Below, piece after piece: positions 50,909 to 60,103 of a stretch of 64,000 nucleotides of DNA. The notes below the pieces were generated by a model. The model ran no database searches, was not told where the DNA came from, and worked only from the letters and a program-made list of their open reading frames with translations. Within the stretch, counting starts at the first letter, position 1. The number at the start of each line of letters is the position of its first letter. Origin of the DNA: Streptomyces umbrinus (GTDB lineage: Bacteria > Actinomycetota > Actinomycetes > Streptomycetales > Streptomycetaceae); contig NZ_JAUSZI010000002.1 in the NCBI RefSeq assembly GCF_030817415.1, positions 6,076,001 through 6,140,000 on the forward strand. The letters run 5' to 3'. The translations under genes were made by a program, and so were the position numbers.

Positions 50909-52672
50909 ATGCATCGGTACAGGTCCCACACCTGCGGCGAGCTCCGCGCCTCTGACGTCGGCAGCGACGTCCGGCTGAGCGGCTGGCTGCACAATCGCCG
51001 AGACCTGGGCGGCATCCTCTTCATCGATCTGCGCGACCACTACGGCATCACGCAGCTCGTCGCCCGCCCCGGTACCCCCGCGTACGAGGCCCTGGACAAG
51101 CTCTCCAAGGAGTCCACGGTCCGTATCGACGGCAAGGTCGTCTCGCGTGGCGCGGAGAACGTGAACGCGGAGCTGCCGACCGGCGAGATCGAGGTCGAGG
51201 TGGGCGAGGTCGAGCTGCTCGGCGCGGCCGCCCCGCTGCCCTTCACGATCAACGCCGAGGACGGTGTGAACGAGGAGCGGCGTCTGGAGTACCGCTTCCT
51301 CGACCTGCGACGCGAGCGCATGCACCGCAACATCCTGCTGCGTACGTCGGTCATCTCCGCCATCCGTCACAAGATGACGGCGCTGGGCTTCAACGAGATG
51401 GCGACCCCGATCCTCAGCGCCACCTCCCCCGAGGGCGCGCGCGACTTCGTGGTCCCGTCCCGCCTGAACCCGGGCAAGTTCTACGCCCTCCCCCAGGCGC
51501 CGCAGCAGTTCAAGCAGCTGCTGATGATCTCGGGCTTCGACCGGTACTTCCAGATCGCGCCCTGCTTCCGTGACGAGGACGCGCGCGCCGACCGTTCGCC
51601 GGGCGAGTTCTACCAGCTCGACGTGGAGATGTCCTTCGTCGAGCAGGAGGACGTGTTCCAGCCCATCGAGAAGCTCATGACCGAGCTGTTCGAGGAGTTC
51701 GGCAAGGGCCGTCACGTGACGTCCCCGTTCCCGCGCATCCCGTTCCGCGAGTCGATGCTGAAGTACGGCTCGGACAAGCCGGATCTGCGGGCCCAGCTGG
51801 AGCTCGTCGACATCACCGACGTCTTCGAGGGCTCGGAGTTCAAGGCCTTCGCGGGCAAGCACGTACGGGCCCTGCCGGTGCCGGACGTGGCCGCGCAGTC
51901 CCGCAAGTTCTTCGACCAGCTCGGTGACTACGCGGTCTCGCAGGGCGCGAAGGGCCTGGCCTGGGTGCGGGTGGCCGAGGACGGTTCGCTGACGGGCCCG
52001 ATCGCGAAGTTCCTGACCGAGGAGAACGTCGCCGAGCTGACGAAGCGCCTGTCGCTCGCGGCCGGCCACGCGGTCTTCTTCGGCGCGGGCGAGTTCGACG
52101 AGGTCTCGAAGATCATGGGCGCGGTCCGCGTCGAGGCCGCCAAGCGCGCCGGGCACTTCGAGGACGGCGTCTTCCGGTTCTGCTGGATCGTCGACTTCCC
52201 GATGTACGAGAAGGACGAGGAGACCGGGAAGATCGACTTCTCGCACAACCCGTTCTCGATGCCGCAGGGCGGTCTGGAGGCCCTGGAGACCCAGGACCCG
52301 CTGGACATCCTGGGCTGGCAGTACGACATCGTCTGCAACGGCGTCGAGCTGTCCTCCGGCGCCATCCGGAACCACGAGCCGGACATCATGCTCAAGGCCT
52401 TCGAGATCGCGGGCTACGACCGTGAGACCGTCGAGGAGCAGTTCGCGGGCATGCTCCGCGCCTTCCGCTTCGGCGCCCCGCCGCACGGCGGCATCGCCCC
52501 GGGCGTCGACCGCATCGTGATGCTCCTCGCCGACGAGCCGAACATCCGGGAGACCATCGCGTTCCCGCTGAACGGCAACGCGCAGGACCTGATGATGGGC
52601 GCGCCGACGGAGCTGGACGAGACGCGACTGCGGGAACTGCACCTTTCGGTGCGCAAGCCTCAGCCGAAGTAG
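50909..52672 (+). CDS. aspS: Aspartyl-tRNA synthetase
   Basis: A 587-residue class II synthetase that charges tRNA-Asp. The N-terminal OB-fold anticodon domain starts [20 protein letters not shown]; class II motif 2 is seen in [20 protein letters not shown] and motif 3 in [14 protein letters not shown]; the bacterial GAD insertion lies between. Length is normal for bacterial AspRS. ATG 50909 is chosen over a GTG at 50858 because the extra 17 residues would be encoded by the parS site and are not family sequence. Actinobacterial AspRS may be non-discriminating; this cannot be judged here. Confidence 0.95.
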   Translation: MHRYRSHTCGELRASDVGSDVRLSGWLHNRRDLGGILFIDLRDHYGITQLVARPGTPAYEALDKLSKESTVRIDGKVVSRGAENVNAELPTGEIEVEVGEVELLGAAAPLPFTINAEDGVNEERRLEYRFLDLRRERMHRNILLRTSVISAIRHKMTALGFNEMATPILSATSPEGARDFVVPSRLNPGKFYALPQAPQQFKQLLMISGFDRYFQIAPCFRDEDARADRSPGEFYQLDVEMSFVEQEDVFQPIEKLMTELFEEFGKGRHVTSPFPRIPFRESMLKYGSDKPDLRAQLELVDITDVFEGSEFKAFAGKHVRALPVPDVAAQSRKFFDQLGDYAVSQGAKGLAWVRVAEDGSLTGPIAKFLTEENVAELTKRLSLAAGHAVFFGAGEFDEVSKIMGAVRVEAAKRAGHFEDGVFRFCWIVDFPMYEKDEETGKIDFSHNPFSMPQGGLEALETQDPLDILGWQYDIVCNGVELSSGAIRNHEPDIMLKAFEIAGYDRETVEEQFAGMLRAFRFGAPPHGGIAPGVDRIVMLLADEPNIRETIAFPLNGNAQDLMMGAPTELDETRLRELHLSVRKPQPK

Positions 52673-52777
52673 GGCCCTGCGGGCCCCGCTCTCAGGTTCG
52701 GTTTGCGGGTCCGGCTCTCGGGTCGGGCCCGCAGGGCGCTCCGCTGGGAGGTCTCGCTTTGTCTGCGGGGCCGTTGT

Positions 52778-52802
52778 GGCTGGGCGCGCAGTTCCCCGCG
52801 CC
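52778..52802. repeat. Intergenic repeat, family A, degenerate copy
   Basis: GGCTGGGCGCGCAGTTCCCC followed by GCGCC matches the family A arm with one change, and a shortened GGGGCGCGCC stands 10 bases on. Confidence 0.55.
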
Positions 52803-52831
52803 ACTTTAGGGGCGCGCCGGGACTTGCCTGC

Positions 52832-52951
52832 TCAGCCAGGCTCGTGATCGTCCTCGGGGTCCGGGCGGGGCGGGAGTCGCAGGTCGCCCGGTACCGGGCC
52901 CTCGTCGTCGCTGCCTCGGGTGTAGCGGTGTATGCGTACCTGGAGGTTCAT
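52832..52951 (-). CDS. Possible 39-residue protein antisense to cupin remnant
   Basis: A short frame of 39 residues starting MNLQVRIHRYTRGSDDEGPV has AAGGAG nine bases before its ATG and acceptable codon use. It overlaps the doubtful 5' part of the cupin-like gene on the other strand, and only one of the two can be real. No family is recognised. Confidence 0.3.
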   Translation of the reverse strand: MNLQVRIHRYTRGSDDEGPVPGDLRLPPRPDPEDDHEPG

Positions 52952-53539
52952 GCGCCGGGACTCCTTGCTGAGGCGGCGCCGCTCGCGTCGGCCGGCTTCG
53001 TCGTCGTCCAGTGCCGCCGCCTGGCACAGCTGTTCTCGGCCAAAGCCGGAGCCGTGGAGTTCTGGACGCGGGCGGGGGAGGACGGCCTGCGCGTCCACCG
53101 CGACGACGGCCACCTGTTCGTGGTGCAGATCTCCGGGATCAAGCGCTGGTATCTGTACGACACCCCGCGCGACGCGGCCGACTGGAGCCCCGGATACGTC
53201 GAGGACCTGGCGAGCGCCCGGACCGTCGACCTGCGGCCCGGCCAGGTGCTGTATCTGCCCGAGGGCATCGTCCACCACACCCGCACCCTCGACACGGAGT
53301 CCGTGCACGTCACCGTCGCGATCAGGGAGCCCCGGCTGCGGGACACGGTCGAACTGGCCGTACGCGCCTGCCTCGCACGCATCCCGGACCACGCGACCCT
53401 GTCGGGGACCGGAGCCGAGCGGGAGGAGACGGCCGACGAACTCCTGACCCGGCTCGCCGAAGCGCTCGGGCGCGTGGACCGGGCCGCCCTGGTACGTGAC
53501 CTGTCGCGCCGCGCGGCCGAGACCCGCGGCAGCCGCTGA
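52845..53539 (+). CDS. JmjC/Cupin_4-like protein, probably 5'-truncated
   Basis: From about 53030 on, the frame encodes a cupin core: VHRDDGHLFVVQISGIKRWY with an HxD metal pair and LPEGIVHHTRT with the distal histidine, as in ribosomal-oxygenase-like (Cupin_4) proteins. The upstream 60-odd residues do not resemble the N-terminal domain of that family, and a family A repeat lies just before. The GTG at 52845 is only a formal start. I infer a gene that has lost its 5' part; a short novel cupin is the alternative. Confidence 0.5.
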
Positions 53540-53566
53540 GCTGCGGGGCTCCGGTCGTGAGTCGCA

Positions 53567-53650
53567 GGGCCACGGTCGTGGGAGGTAGGGCCACGGTCGT
53601 GGGAGGTAGGGCCACGGTCGTGGGAGGTAGAGCCACGGTCGTGAGAGGTA
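53567..53650. repeat. Four tandem 21-bp repeats
   Basis: Units GGGCCACGGTCGTGGGAGGTA start at 53567, 53588 and 53609 (identical) and 53630 (two changes); a degenerate unit precedes them. Each holds CCACGGTCGTGG, an imperfect palindrome. They lie between the cupin remnant and the secreted dioxygenase gene. Confidence 0.85.
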
Positions 53651-53746
53651 GGTCTGCGATCGATTCGCGCCACGTTCTTCATGGACACAGCAACCCACAG
53701 TCCGTGCCCACGCCCTTGACAGTCTTCTTACCTAACTTCCCTGTCC

Positions 53747-54727
53747 ATGACGGGAATCCAAGGAAACCAAACAGCCCAGGGTCCGAAACACAAGCGGAAC
53801 GTGACGCGTCGCAAGGTCGTCGTGGCAGGTGGCGCGGCGGTGGCCGCGGTGGGCGTGGGCGGCACGATCGCCGCGACCGCGAACGCCGGCCAGACGAAGA
53901 AGAGCGCCTCGCCGACCGCCTCCTCCACCTCTTCGGAGACGTGCTACAAGCTCACGTCGGAGACCACCGAGGGCCCGTACTACATCGACGCGGACAAGCT
54001 CCGCCAGGACATCACCGAGGACCGGGAGGGCATCCCGCTGACCCTGCGCCTCAAGGTGATCGACAACGAGACCTGCAAGCCCATCAGAAACGCCGCCGTC
54101 GACATCTGGCACTGTGACGCGCTGGGCCTGTACTCCGGGTACGAGGACCTCTCCTCCGGCGGCGGCGGGGGCACGCCGCCCAGCGGAACGCCCACCGATG
54201 TCCCGTCCGGCACGCCGACCGGCTCCCCGCCCGCGGGTGGCGGCGGTGGCGGCCACGAGGAGCCGACCGACGACAAGCGCTACTTGCGCGGCACGTGGAA
54301 GACGGACAAGCAGGGCTTCGTCACCTTCAAGACGGTCTTCCCGGGCTGGTACCGGGGCCGCTGCGTCCACATCCACACCAAGGTGCACGTCAGCGGCACC
54401 TGGACGGACGCCGGCTACGAGGGCGGGAACACCTGCCACACCGGCCAGTTCTTCTTCGACGAGGAGTCGGTGCTCGCCTCGGCGGAGGTCGAGCCGTACT
54501 CCACGTCGACGACCGAGCGCACGACGCTCACCGAGGACACCATCTACGACCAGTCCGGCACGGCCGGTGGTCTCCTCAAGCTCAAGTACAAGAAGAACGG
54601 CATCGCCAAGGGCGTCCTCGGCACCATCACCATGGGCGTCGACCCGGACGCGACCCATGAGGGCACGGACGACGCGGTGCAGCCGGGCGCGTCGGCGTCC
54701 GCGTCGGCCTCGGCCTCGGCCTCGTAG
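53747..54727 (+). CDS. Secreted intradiol dioxygenase-like protein
   Basis: A 326-residue protein with a Tat signal (RR at 21-22 in TRRKVVVAGGAAV). The mature part is an intradiol ring-cleavage dioxygenase fold: TTEGPYYID, WHCDALGLYSGY and FPGWYRGRCVHIHTKVH hold the expected Tyr, Tyr, His, His iron ligands. About 35 residues of G, P, T and S interrupt the fold between the first Tyr motif and the HIH motif, and the C-terminus is an A/S repeat. Export before folding with iron fits the Tat signal. Catechol-type compounds from lignin are likely substrates. TTGACA at 53716 is a possible -35 box. Confidence 0.85.
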   Translation: MTGIQGNQTAQGPKHKRNVTRRKVVVAGGAAVAAVGVGGTIAATANAGQTKKSASPTASSTSSETCYKLTSETTEGPYYIDADKLRQDITEDREGIPLTLRLKVIDNETCKPIRNAAVDIWHCDALGLYSGYEDLSSGGGGGTPPSGTPTDVPSGTPTGSPPAGGGGGGHEEPTDDKRYLRGTWKTDKQGFVTFKTVFPGWYRGRCVHIHTKVHVSGTWTDAGYEGGNTCHTGQFFFDEESVLASAEVEPYSTSTTERTTLTEDTIYDQSGTAGGLLKLKYKKNGIAKGVLGTITMGVDPDATHEGTDDAVQPGASASASASASAS

Positions 54728-54746
54728 CCCGGTTCGGCGCTGACCG

Positions 54747-54785
54747 CAGGGCGGTCCCGGGGAGTGGGACCCTGGGCCCGCCCTG
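54747..54785. terminator. Nested hairpin after the dioxygenase gene
   Basis: CAGGGCGG/CCGCCCTG enclose GTCCC/GGGAC, 20 bp downstream of the stop codon. Confidence 0.5.
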
Positions 54786-54948
54786 CTCGCTCGGCGGTCA
54801 TGGATCGGCAATTCGTGGGCATCTGATCAGGTGGCGCACAGGATTCTCGTCGGAGACGCACAGCGGCAGGGAGTCTGATGGGTGGTGCGGGACGAGAACC
54901 TCCCGCAGGAGACCGGCAGCGCCGGAGGAGAGACCACCGGAGGACATC

Positions 54949-55341
54949 ATGGGATTCGCCGTGCTGCTCGCACTGCTGCTGATCGTCGGGGCGGTGGCCG
55001 CGGTCGTCGTACAGCGGCGGTCGAACGGCGGGGGCGCCATGTCCGACCTGGACGCGGAGGCCGAGGCCAACCGCTGGGTGGTCCGGCTGGGCGGCAGCCT
55101 GTCCGCCTTCACCGCCGGCGCGCGGGCCGACCGGACCGCGGCCCGCGAACTCTCGGCCGCCGCCGAACGCCACCGCACCGCCCGCCACCAGTTGGCCACC
55201 GCCCGCACCCCCGCCGAGTACGCGGTGGTGACCCGCACCGCCCTGGAGGGCATGCACCATGTCCGCGCGGCCCGCACGGCTCTGGGCATTGCCTCGCCCT
55301 CGGGCCAACGCCGGCACCAAAGAGATCACGTCCGGACGTAA
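54949..55341 (+). CDS. Membrane-anchored small hypothetical protein
   Basis: A 130-residue protein with one N-terminal membrane helix (FAVLLALLLIVGAVAAVVV), then QRRS as a positive stop and an A-, R- and E-rich helical cytoplasmic part with VRLGGSLSAFTAGARADRTA. I do not recognise the family. The hydrophobic helix at the very N-terminus and inside-positive residues suggest an N-out anchor. AGGAG occurs about 18 bases before the ATG. Confidence 0.7.
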   Translation: MGFAVLLALLLIVGAVAAVVVQRRSNGGGAMSDLDAEAEANRWVVRLGGSLSAFTAGARADRTAARELSAAAERHRTARHQLATARTPAEYAVVTRTALEGMHHVRAARTALGIASPSGQRRHQRDHVRT

Positions 55342-55467
55342 CGAGACCCCGTAACGAGATCCCGTCCGGACTCGGTGAGGCGACACCTGAGTACGTAGAT
55401 TGAATCTACGTAGATGCCATCTACAGAAGTACGCGCCGATAGTCGTTTGTCGGGGTGAGCGGGGCGT

Positions 55468-55914
55468 TCACGCCGTCTGGGCCAGTTCGCACCACACGAA
55501 CTTGCCGTTGGTGTGCGGTAGTTGGGCCGCGGCGCCCAGGGAGTACCAACCCCACTTGTCCGCGCACTCCTCCACGAGGGTGAGGCCGCGGCCCGATTCG
55601 AGGGCCGGGTTCGGCATGGCCGCCAGGGCTGGGGGTGCGGGAGGTCTGGGGTCCGTGTCCCATACGCCGATACGGAGGACCGGCGCCACCCAGCGAAGCC
55701 TTATGGCCGCCGGGCCCTTCGTGTGCTGTACGGCGTTGGCCACGAGCTCCGTCGCGACCAGCTCGGCCACCTCCGTGAGGTGGGGCAGGCCGTGGAGGGT
55801 GAGGATCAGGCGGAGGGTGCGGCGACAGATCGTGACGGCCCGGGGGTCGTTGGGCAGGGAGAGGGTGTACTGCCATGGTTCGCCGAACGGGTCTTCGGAT
55901 GCGGGTGCGGGCAT
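55468..55914 (-). CDS. HATPase anti-sigma-factor-like regulator
   Basis: A 148-residue RsbW-type ATPase domain: AELVATELVANAVQHTKGPA is the N-box, WDTDPRPPAP replaces the G1 box, and ESGRGLTLVEECADKWGW the G2 box. CAGGAG six bases before ATG 55914 fixes the start. It lies divergent to an XRE-DUF5753 gene and a DUF397 gene, the same trio found at Streptomyces whiJ-type loci, which modulate development. Confidence 0.85.
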   Translation of the reverse strand: MPAPASEDPFGEPWQYTLSLPNDPRAVTICRRTLRLILTLHGLPHLTEVAELVATELVANAVQHTKGPAAIRLRWVAPVLRIGVWDTDPRPPAPPALAAMPNPALESGRGLTLVEECADKWGWYSLGAAAQLPHTNGKFVWCELAQTA

Positions 55915-56151
55915 GACGAACTCCTGGTCAGGGAGGGAGGGGTGCGGTCGTCGGGCGGTGGCTGTGTCGCTCCCGTCGTGGCATGGCGGGGCGGTGCGCT
56001 TCCGGGGTCCCGGGGTTCCGCAGCGTGTGCGTCGCGTCACCGACGGTAGGGCCAAATGTTTCGCCCAGGCAAGTCGTTCGCGTAACCTGACACCCGATCG
56101 GGGACGTTCAACCCCGTCTGAGGACCCTGTCGTTCAGGAAGTGGGGGCAGT

Positions 56152-56994
56152 GTGCCCGCGAGGATTCAGCCGACCGCTCGGCAAGTACGCCTCGGTGCTG
56201 AGCTGCGGAAACTGCGGGAGGCGGCGGGGCTGACCTCCCGGCAGGCGGCCGCGTTGCTGGGGACCAACCCGGCTCAGATGAGTCAGATCGAAGCGGGCAA
56301 CGCGGGAGTCAGCGGAGAGCGCGTGCGCAAGCTCGGAGTGCAGTACGACTGCTCCGACACGGAGTTGATCGACGCCCTGGTGGAGATGGCGACAGACCGT
56401 ACGCGCGGTTGGTGGGAGGAGTACCGAGGTGTGCTGCCCGCCGTCTTCCAGGACTTGGCGGAGCTGGAACACCACGCCACCTTCATGCGGGTGGTCGGCA
56501 CCGTCCACGTGCCCGGACTGCTTCAGACCGAGGAGTACGCGCGGGCGGTGTTCGCGTATGTGGTGCCGGAACTGCCTGAGAACGAGGTGGAGTTGCGTGT
56601 GGAGCACCGGATGCGCCGTCGGCAGATCCTCTCCGGAGTCCCCTACGAGGCGGTGCTCCATGAGTCCGTACTGCGTACGCGCGTTGCCGATCGCCGGGGT
56701 GCCCGTGCTCAACTCGACGAGTTGCTGAGCCAGTCGGAGCGGTCGAACGTAAGCGTGCGGGTGATCCCGTTCGACGCCGATGGGTTTGCCGGGGCGGGCG
56801 CGATGATGCTTTACGCCGGTGGGCGAGTACCGGCGCTGGACACCGTGCAGCGGGACGCCCCGTACGGCTCGATGTTCCTGGACGCCTCTGCTCGACTACT
56901 GGCCATGCGAACGCTCTTCCGTAGGGTGGAGTCGGCAGCGCTGACGGCTGCCCGGTCTCGGGACTACATCAGCCGACTGACGAAGGAGCTGTGA
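56152..56994 (+). CDS. XRE-family regulator with DUF5753 (whiJ-type)
   Basis: A 280-residue protein with an N-terminal helix-turn-helix (LREAAGLTSRQAAALLGTNP, SQIEAGNAGV) and a DUF5753 domain (VGTVHVPGLLQTEEYARAVF, then VSVRVIPFDADGFAG), the standard build of WhiJ/Scr1-type regulators. Family members typically work with a small DUF397 protein encoded just downstream, as here. GTG 56152 is used. The GTG of the DUF397 gene follows three bases after its stop. Confidence 0.92.
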   Translation: MPARIQPTARQVRLGAELRKLREAAGLTSRQAAALLGTNPAQMSQIEAGNAGVSGERVRKLGVQYDCSDTELIDALVEMATDRTRGWWEEYRGVLPAVFQDLAELEHHATFMRVVGTVHVPGLLQTEEYARAVFAYVVPELPENEVELRVEHRMRRRQILSGVPYEAVLHESVLRTRVADRRGARAQLDELLSQSERSNVSVRVIPFDADGFAGAGAMMLYAGGRVPALDTVQRDAPYGSMFLDASARLLAMRTLFRRVESAALTAARSRDYISRLTKEL

Positions 56995-56997
56995 GCC

Positions 56998-57177
56998 GTG
57001 ATCCAGTGGCAGAAGTCCTCATTCTCCGGTGGCGGAGACGGCAACGAGTGCGTTGAACTCGCCCCCGGAGACGGCTTGTTGCTCCTCCGTGAAAGCGATG
57101 ACCCCGCCCGAATACTCTCCGCCACCCCTACCGGCCTCGCCGCCCTCCTCCACCACCTCCGGGCGAACCGTCCCTGA
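56998..57177 (+). CDS. DUF397 small protein
   Basis: A 59-residue protein reading MIQWQKSSFSGGGDGNECVE at its start, the clear DUF397 signature (WxKSSxSxxxGxCVEV). DUF397 proteins pair with DUF5753 regulators and are thought to bind and modulate them, in some cases toxin-antitoxin-like. It is coupled to the regulator upstream, and the next gene starts two bases after its stop. Confidence 0.9.
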   Translation: MIQWQKSSFSGGGDGNECVELAPGDGLLLLRESDDPARILSATPTGLAALLHHLRANRP

Positions 57178-57179
57178 CC

Positions 57180-57647
57180 GTGGACGACGACGAGGAGTTC
57201 ACGTACGCCCTGAAAACCGTCCTGCGAGACCTGCGTGCGCAATGCCCCGTACAGCCGGACCTCCGCAAGGACGACGACGAGTTTCGCGGGGTCATGCTCT
57301 ACGCCCCCGACGGCTCCGGCCAGGGCGTGTACGCGGAGCCGGACGGCAGGCCCGCCATGCTGCTCGCCCACGTCGCGGACCAGGTTCAGGAGTGGGCGGT
57401 GGAGGCCCTGTGGGGGCAGGGCGAACCGGCGGTCTGGCCCCGGTGCCCGAGCCACCTGGACACGCACCCGCTGGCCGCGACCGTGGAACAGGTGGAAGAG
57501 GGGGACGCGGTCTGGGTCTGCCCGAGTACCGGCAACACCGAGGCCCGCATCGGCGAACTGCCTGTGTCGGAAGCGGGTGCAGGTGTGAGCGGCCGAGCGT
57601 TTCGTCGTGGCCGAGGCGGACGAAAACACTCACGGCGAGGCCGCTGA
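57180..57647 (+). CDS. Hypothetical protein in the whiJ-type operon
   Basis: A 155-residue acidic protein (start MDDDEEFTYALKTVLRDLRA) with a middle part QVQEWAVEALWGQGEPAVWP and two CP pairs (RCPSHLDTHP, VCPSTGNTEA), then a basic RGRGGRKHSRRGR tail. Similar small proteins with a WPxCPxHxxHP stretch occur in actinobacteria without known function. Its spacing of two bases to the DUF397 gene makes it the last gene of that operon. Its stop and that of the convergent membrane protein form TGATCA. Confidence 0.7.
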   Translation: MDDDEEFTYALKTVLRDLRAQCPVQPDLRKDDDEFRGVMLYAPDGSGQGVYAEPDGRPAMLLAHVADQVQEWAVEALWGQGEPAVWPRCPSHLDTHPLAATVEQVEEGDAVWVCPSTGNTEARIGELPVSEAGAGVSGRAFRRGRGGRKHSRRGR

Positions 57648-58025
57648 TCAGGTCGACCCGTCGCCGTTCTGGGCGCTGTTGAGCGTCTCCTCGATGGTGA
57701 TGTCGATGCAGCGCTCGCGCTCTGCCGGGCTGACCCCCGCCTGGGGCGTGTCGAGCCGGTCGAGCTGCACACGGACGCGGCGGGTGACTGCCTCGGGTGG
57801 TGGCGTGGGGTTGCTCTTCCTGAGGTCGTTGTAGACGGTCCAGGTGAGACTGGCGATGCTCACGATGAGAGCGCCGAGGGAGATGGGGTCGACGTACTGG
57901 TCGGGGCGGGTGGTGGTGTCGCGGGTGTGGAGGGCGACTTCCACGTCCGTGGTGAGCGCCGGGGCATGCGGCGTGATCAGCCGCTTCGCCGCGGCGCGGG
58001 CGCCGAGTTCGACCGGGTCGGCCAT
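57648..58025 (-). CDS. Small membrane protein downstream of the CHAT-STAND-TPR gene
   Basis: A 125-residue protein with one hydrophobic segment at about residues 48-65 (ISLGALIVSIASLTWTVYN) flanked by polar regions; the C-terminal half is R-, D- and E-rich (TRRVRVQLDRL). AAGGAG seven bases before ATG 58025 is a strong ribosome binding site, and the gene starts 20 bp after the stop of the CHAT-STAND-TPR gene, so they share an operon. I do not recognise a family. As a partner of a protease-type conflict protein it could be a substrate, effector or membrane anchor; that is inference. Confidence 0.75.
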   Translation of the reverse strand: MADPVELGARAAAKRLITPHAPALTTDVEVALHTRDTTTRPDQYVDPISLGALIVSIASLTWTVYNDLRKSNPTPPPEAVTRRVRVQLDRLDTPQAGVSPAERERCIDITIEETLNSAQNGDGST

Positions 58026-58045
58026 GGGTGATCTCCTTGCGGTGC

Positions 58046-60103
58046 TCAGTCGGTGGCGGGTGGGTCTTCTGCGAGGACGAAGTCGCGTACGGGCGAGGGA
58101 AGGGGGCTGCCGGTGACTGACTGCCAGGTCTGTTCGAGGGCGCCTATTCCCAGGGAATTGGTCAGGCGCTTGAGATGGGCGGGGCCGGGGCCGGTCAGAG
58201 GATGTGGGAACTGCTCAAACTGGGTGACGCATTGGACCATCCACTTGAGAGCCTCCCCCGGTTGCTGCCGGTTCCCGGCCAGAAGACCGAGTTGCCCGTA
58301 GGTGCTGGCCATGTCGGGCCGGTTGTCGAGGTCTTCGTTGATGGTGAGGGATTGGCGGTACCAGTCTTCGGCTTCGTCGAGTCGGCCTCGTTCTTGGGCG
58401 ACCATGCCGAGTTGGTGGTAGGTGCCGGCCATGCCGGGTCGGCTGCCGAGGTCTTCCTTGATGGTGAGGGATTGGCGGTACCAGTCTTCGGCTTCGTCGA
58501 GTCGGCCTCGTTCTTGGGCGACCCTGCCGAGCTGGTGGTAGATGACGGCCATGCCGGGTCGGCTGCCGAGGTCTTCGTTGATGGTGAGGGATTGGCGGTA
58601 CCAGTCTTCGGCTTTGTCCAGTCGGCCTCGTTCTTGGGCGACCCTGCCGAGCTGGTGGTAGATGACGGCCATGCCGGGTCGGTCGCCGAGGTCTTCGTTG
58701 ATGGTGAGGGATTGGCGGTACCAGTCTTCGGCTTCGTCGAGTCGGCCTCGTTCTTGGGCGACCCTGCCGAGTTGGTGGTAGGTGCTGGCCATGCCGGGTC
58801 GGTTGCCGAGGTCTTCGTTGATGGTGAGGGATTGGCGGTACCAGTCTTCGGCTTCGTCGAGTCGGCCTCGTTCTTGGGCGACCACGCCGAGCTGGTGGTA
58901 GGTGACGGCAAGACGGCTGCGCTGCTCCGAGGCAGCCGGTTGTAGCTGCAGGGCGTGCAGGATGTTTCTGTATGTGCGTTCGGCTTGGCCGAGTTGGCCG
59001 GCCGTGACTTGCCGGTTCGCTTGAGAGCCCGTTAGGAACAGCCACAGTGCGCCGGCGGAGGAGTTCAGGTCGGGCGCGTTGCCATCGGAGTCTTCCACGG
59101 CCACTCGCGTGCGGTTGACCCATGCACGAGCCTCCTCCACGAATCCTCGCGCGTCCCAGTACTCCTCCAGCGGCTGGGCAATGTCCTGTGCCTGGTCCCA
59201 CAGGCTGTGGTCGAGCGCGTAACCAAGCAGGCTCCCCAGAGTCCTCCGTTGGAGGTGGATCACCACCATGGCCAACTGGGCGTCCCCGCTCTGAATCTGC
59301 TGGAGTAGCCATCCGCCGAAGGAGGCGTATGCGTCGAGGAGGGCGAGTTCGGCAGCTCTGCGCAGCTCTTGGTGGCGGCCAAGGGCCAGGGTCTGCCAGA
59401 GAGAGGTCAGATAGGAGGGCAGGGCCGGATGAATGCGGTACATACCCGCGCCCAGAGATGTCAGCAGCCCCACCTCCGTCGCCCGCTCCAAAACCTGCGC
59501 CCACTCGGAGGAGGTGCGGCCCTGATACCACTCCGGAACATCGGGAAGTGTCGAGAATTGGCCCAACACGTCAGCATCAACAACTCCATGGAAGAGGCTG
59601 ACCACGGTAAGAGCGTGCTGGTCCGCGGCCGACAGGTGCGTGAAGGAATAGGCGATGCTGGCGGACAACGATGTGGTGCGGTCGCTGCCTTCGGTGTCCG
59701 CCAACGGCGTAGTGCCCCGGAGGCTGGCCAGCAGTTCCCGCGGCCCGGTGCTGTCCAGACGAGGCAGGATCAGCCGCATGCTGAGCGGGTGTCCGTCGAG
59801 CCACTGCATCAGCTCGCCGAACGCCTTCGACTCCCGGCGCTGCTTGGTGTCCGGGTAGGAGGACAGCAGCTGGTCCGCGTACTCGTTGGCCTCATCGGTC
59901 TCCAAGCCGCCCACCTCGATCCGCCGTCGCTCGACGCCGAGCCAGGTCTCCGGGGTACGGCTGGTCACGATGATCGCGCTTTTGCCCTTCGTCGCGATGT
60001 GGTCAAGGAAGCCGCGCAGTTCCTCGCGCTCGGGTTCGGTCAAGGGCTGGGTGGCGTGGGTGGGATCGGGCAGGGTGTGGACGGATTCGAAGTTGTCCCA
60101 GAT
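58046..60103 (-). pseudogene. C-terminal part of CHAT-STAND-TPR gene, cut off by intron
   Basis: This 685-codon stretch continues in frame from the segment ending at 62042. It starts at the Walker B aspartate (IWDNFESV), followed by the STAND sensor IIVTSRTPETWLG, the GHPLSMR (GxP-like) motif, a winged-helix-like part and then tetratricopeptide repeats. Five 40-residue repeats (58321-58920) are almost identical, with LDEAEDWYRQSLTI in each. It has no start codon of its own and should not be translated. Without the intron the full protein would be 1226 residues long. Confidence 0.85.
58321..58920 (-). repeat. Five 120-bp tandem repeats encoding TPR units
   Basis: The period is exactly 120 bp (40 codons); ATTGGCGGTACCAGTCTTCG recurs at 58351, 58471, 58591, 58711 and 58831. 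Copies differ at only a few positions, mainly in the codons around GNRPGMAS. A more diverged unit follows. The near-identity points to recent unequal exchange or gene conversion. Confidence 0.9.

Noticed and set aside
50717..52804. 695-codon minus-strand open frame over aspS
   Set aside because: It is antisense to a fully conserved aspartyl-tRNA synthetase and shows only composition bias.
58321..58920. Possible CRISPR array
   Set aside because: The 120-bp units are contiguous, in frame and encode TPR helices; there are no unique spacers and no cas genes.
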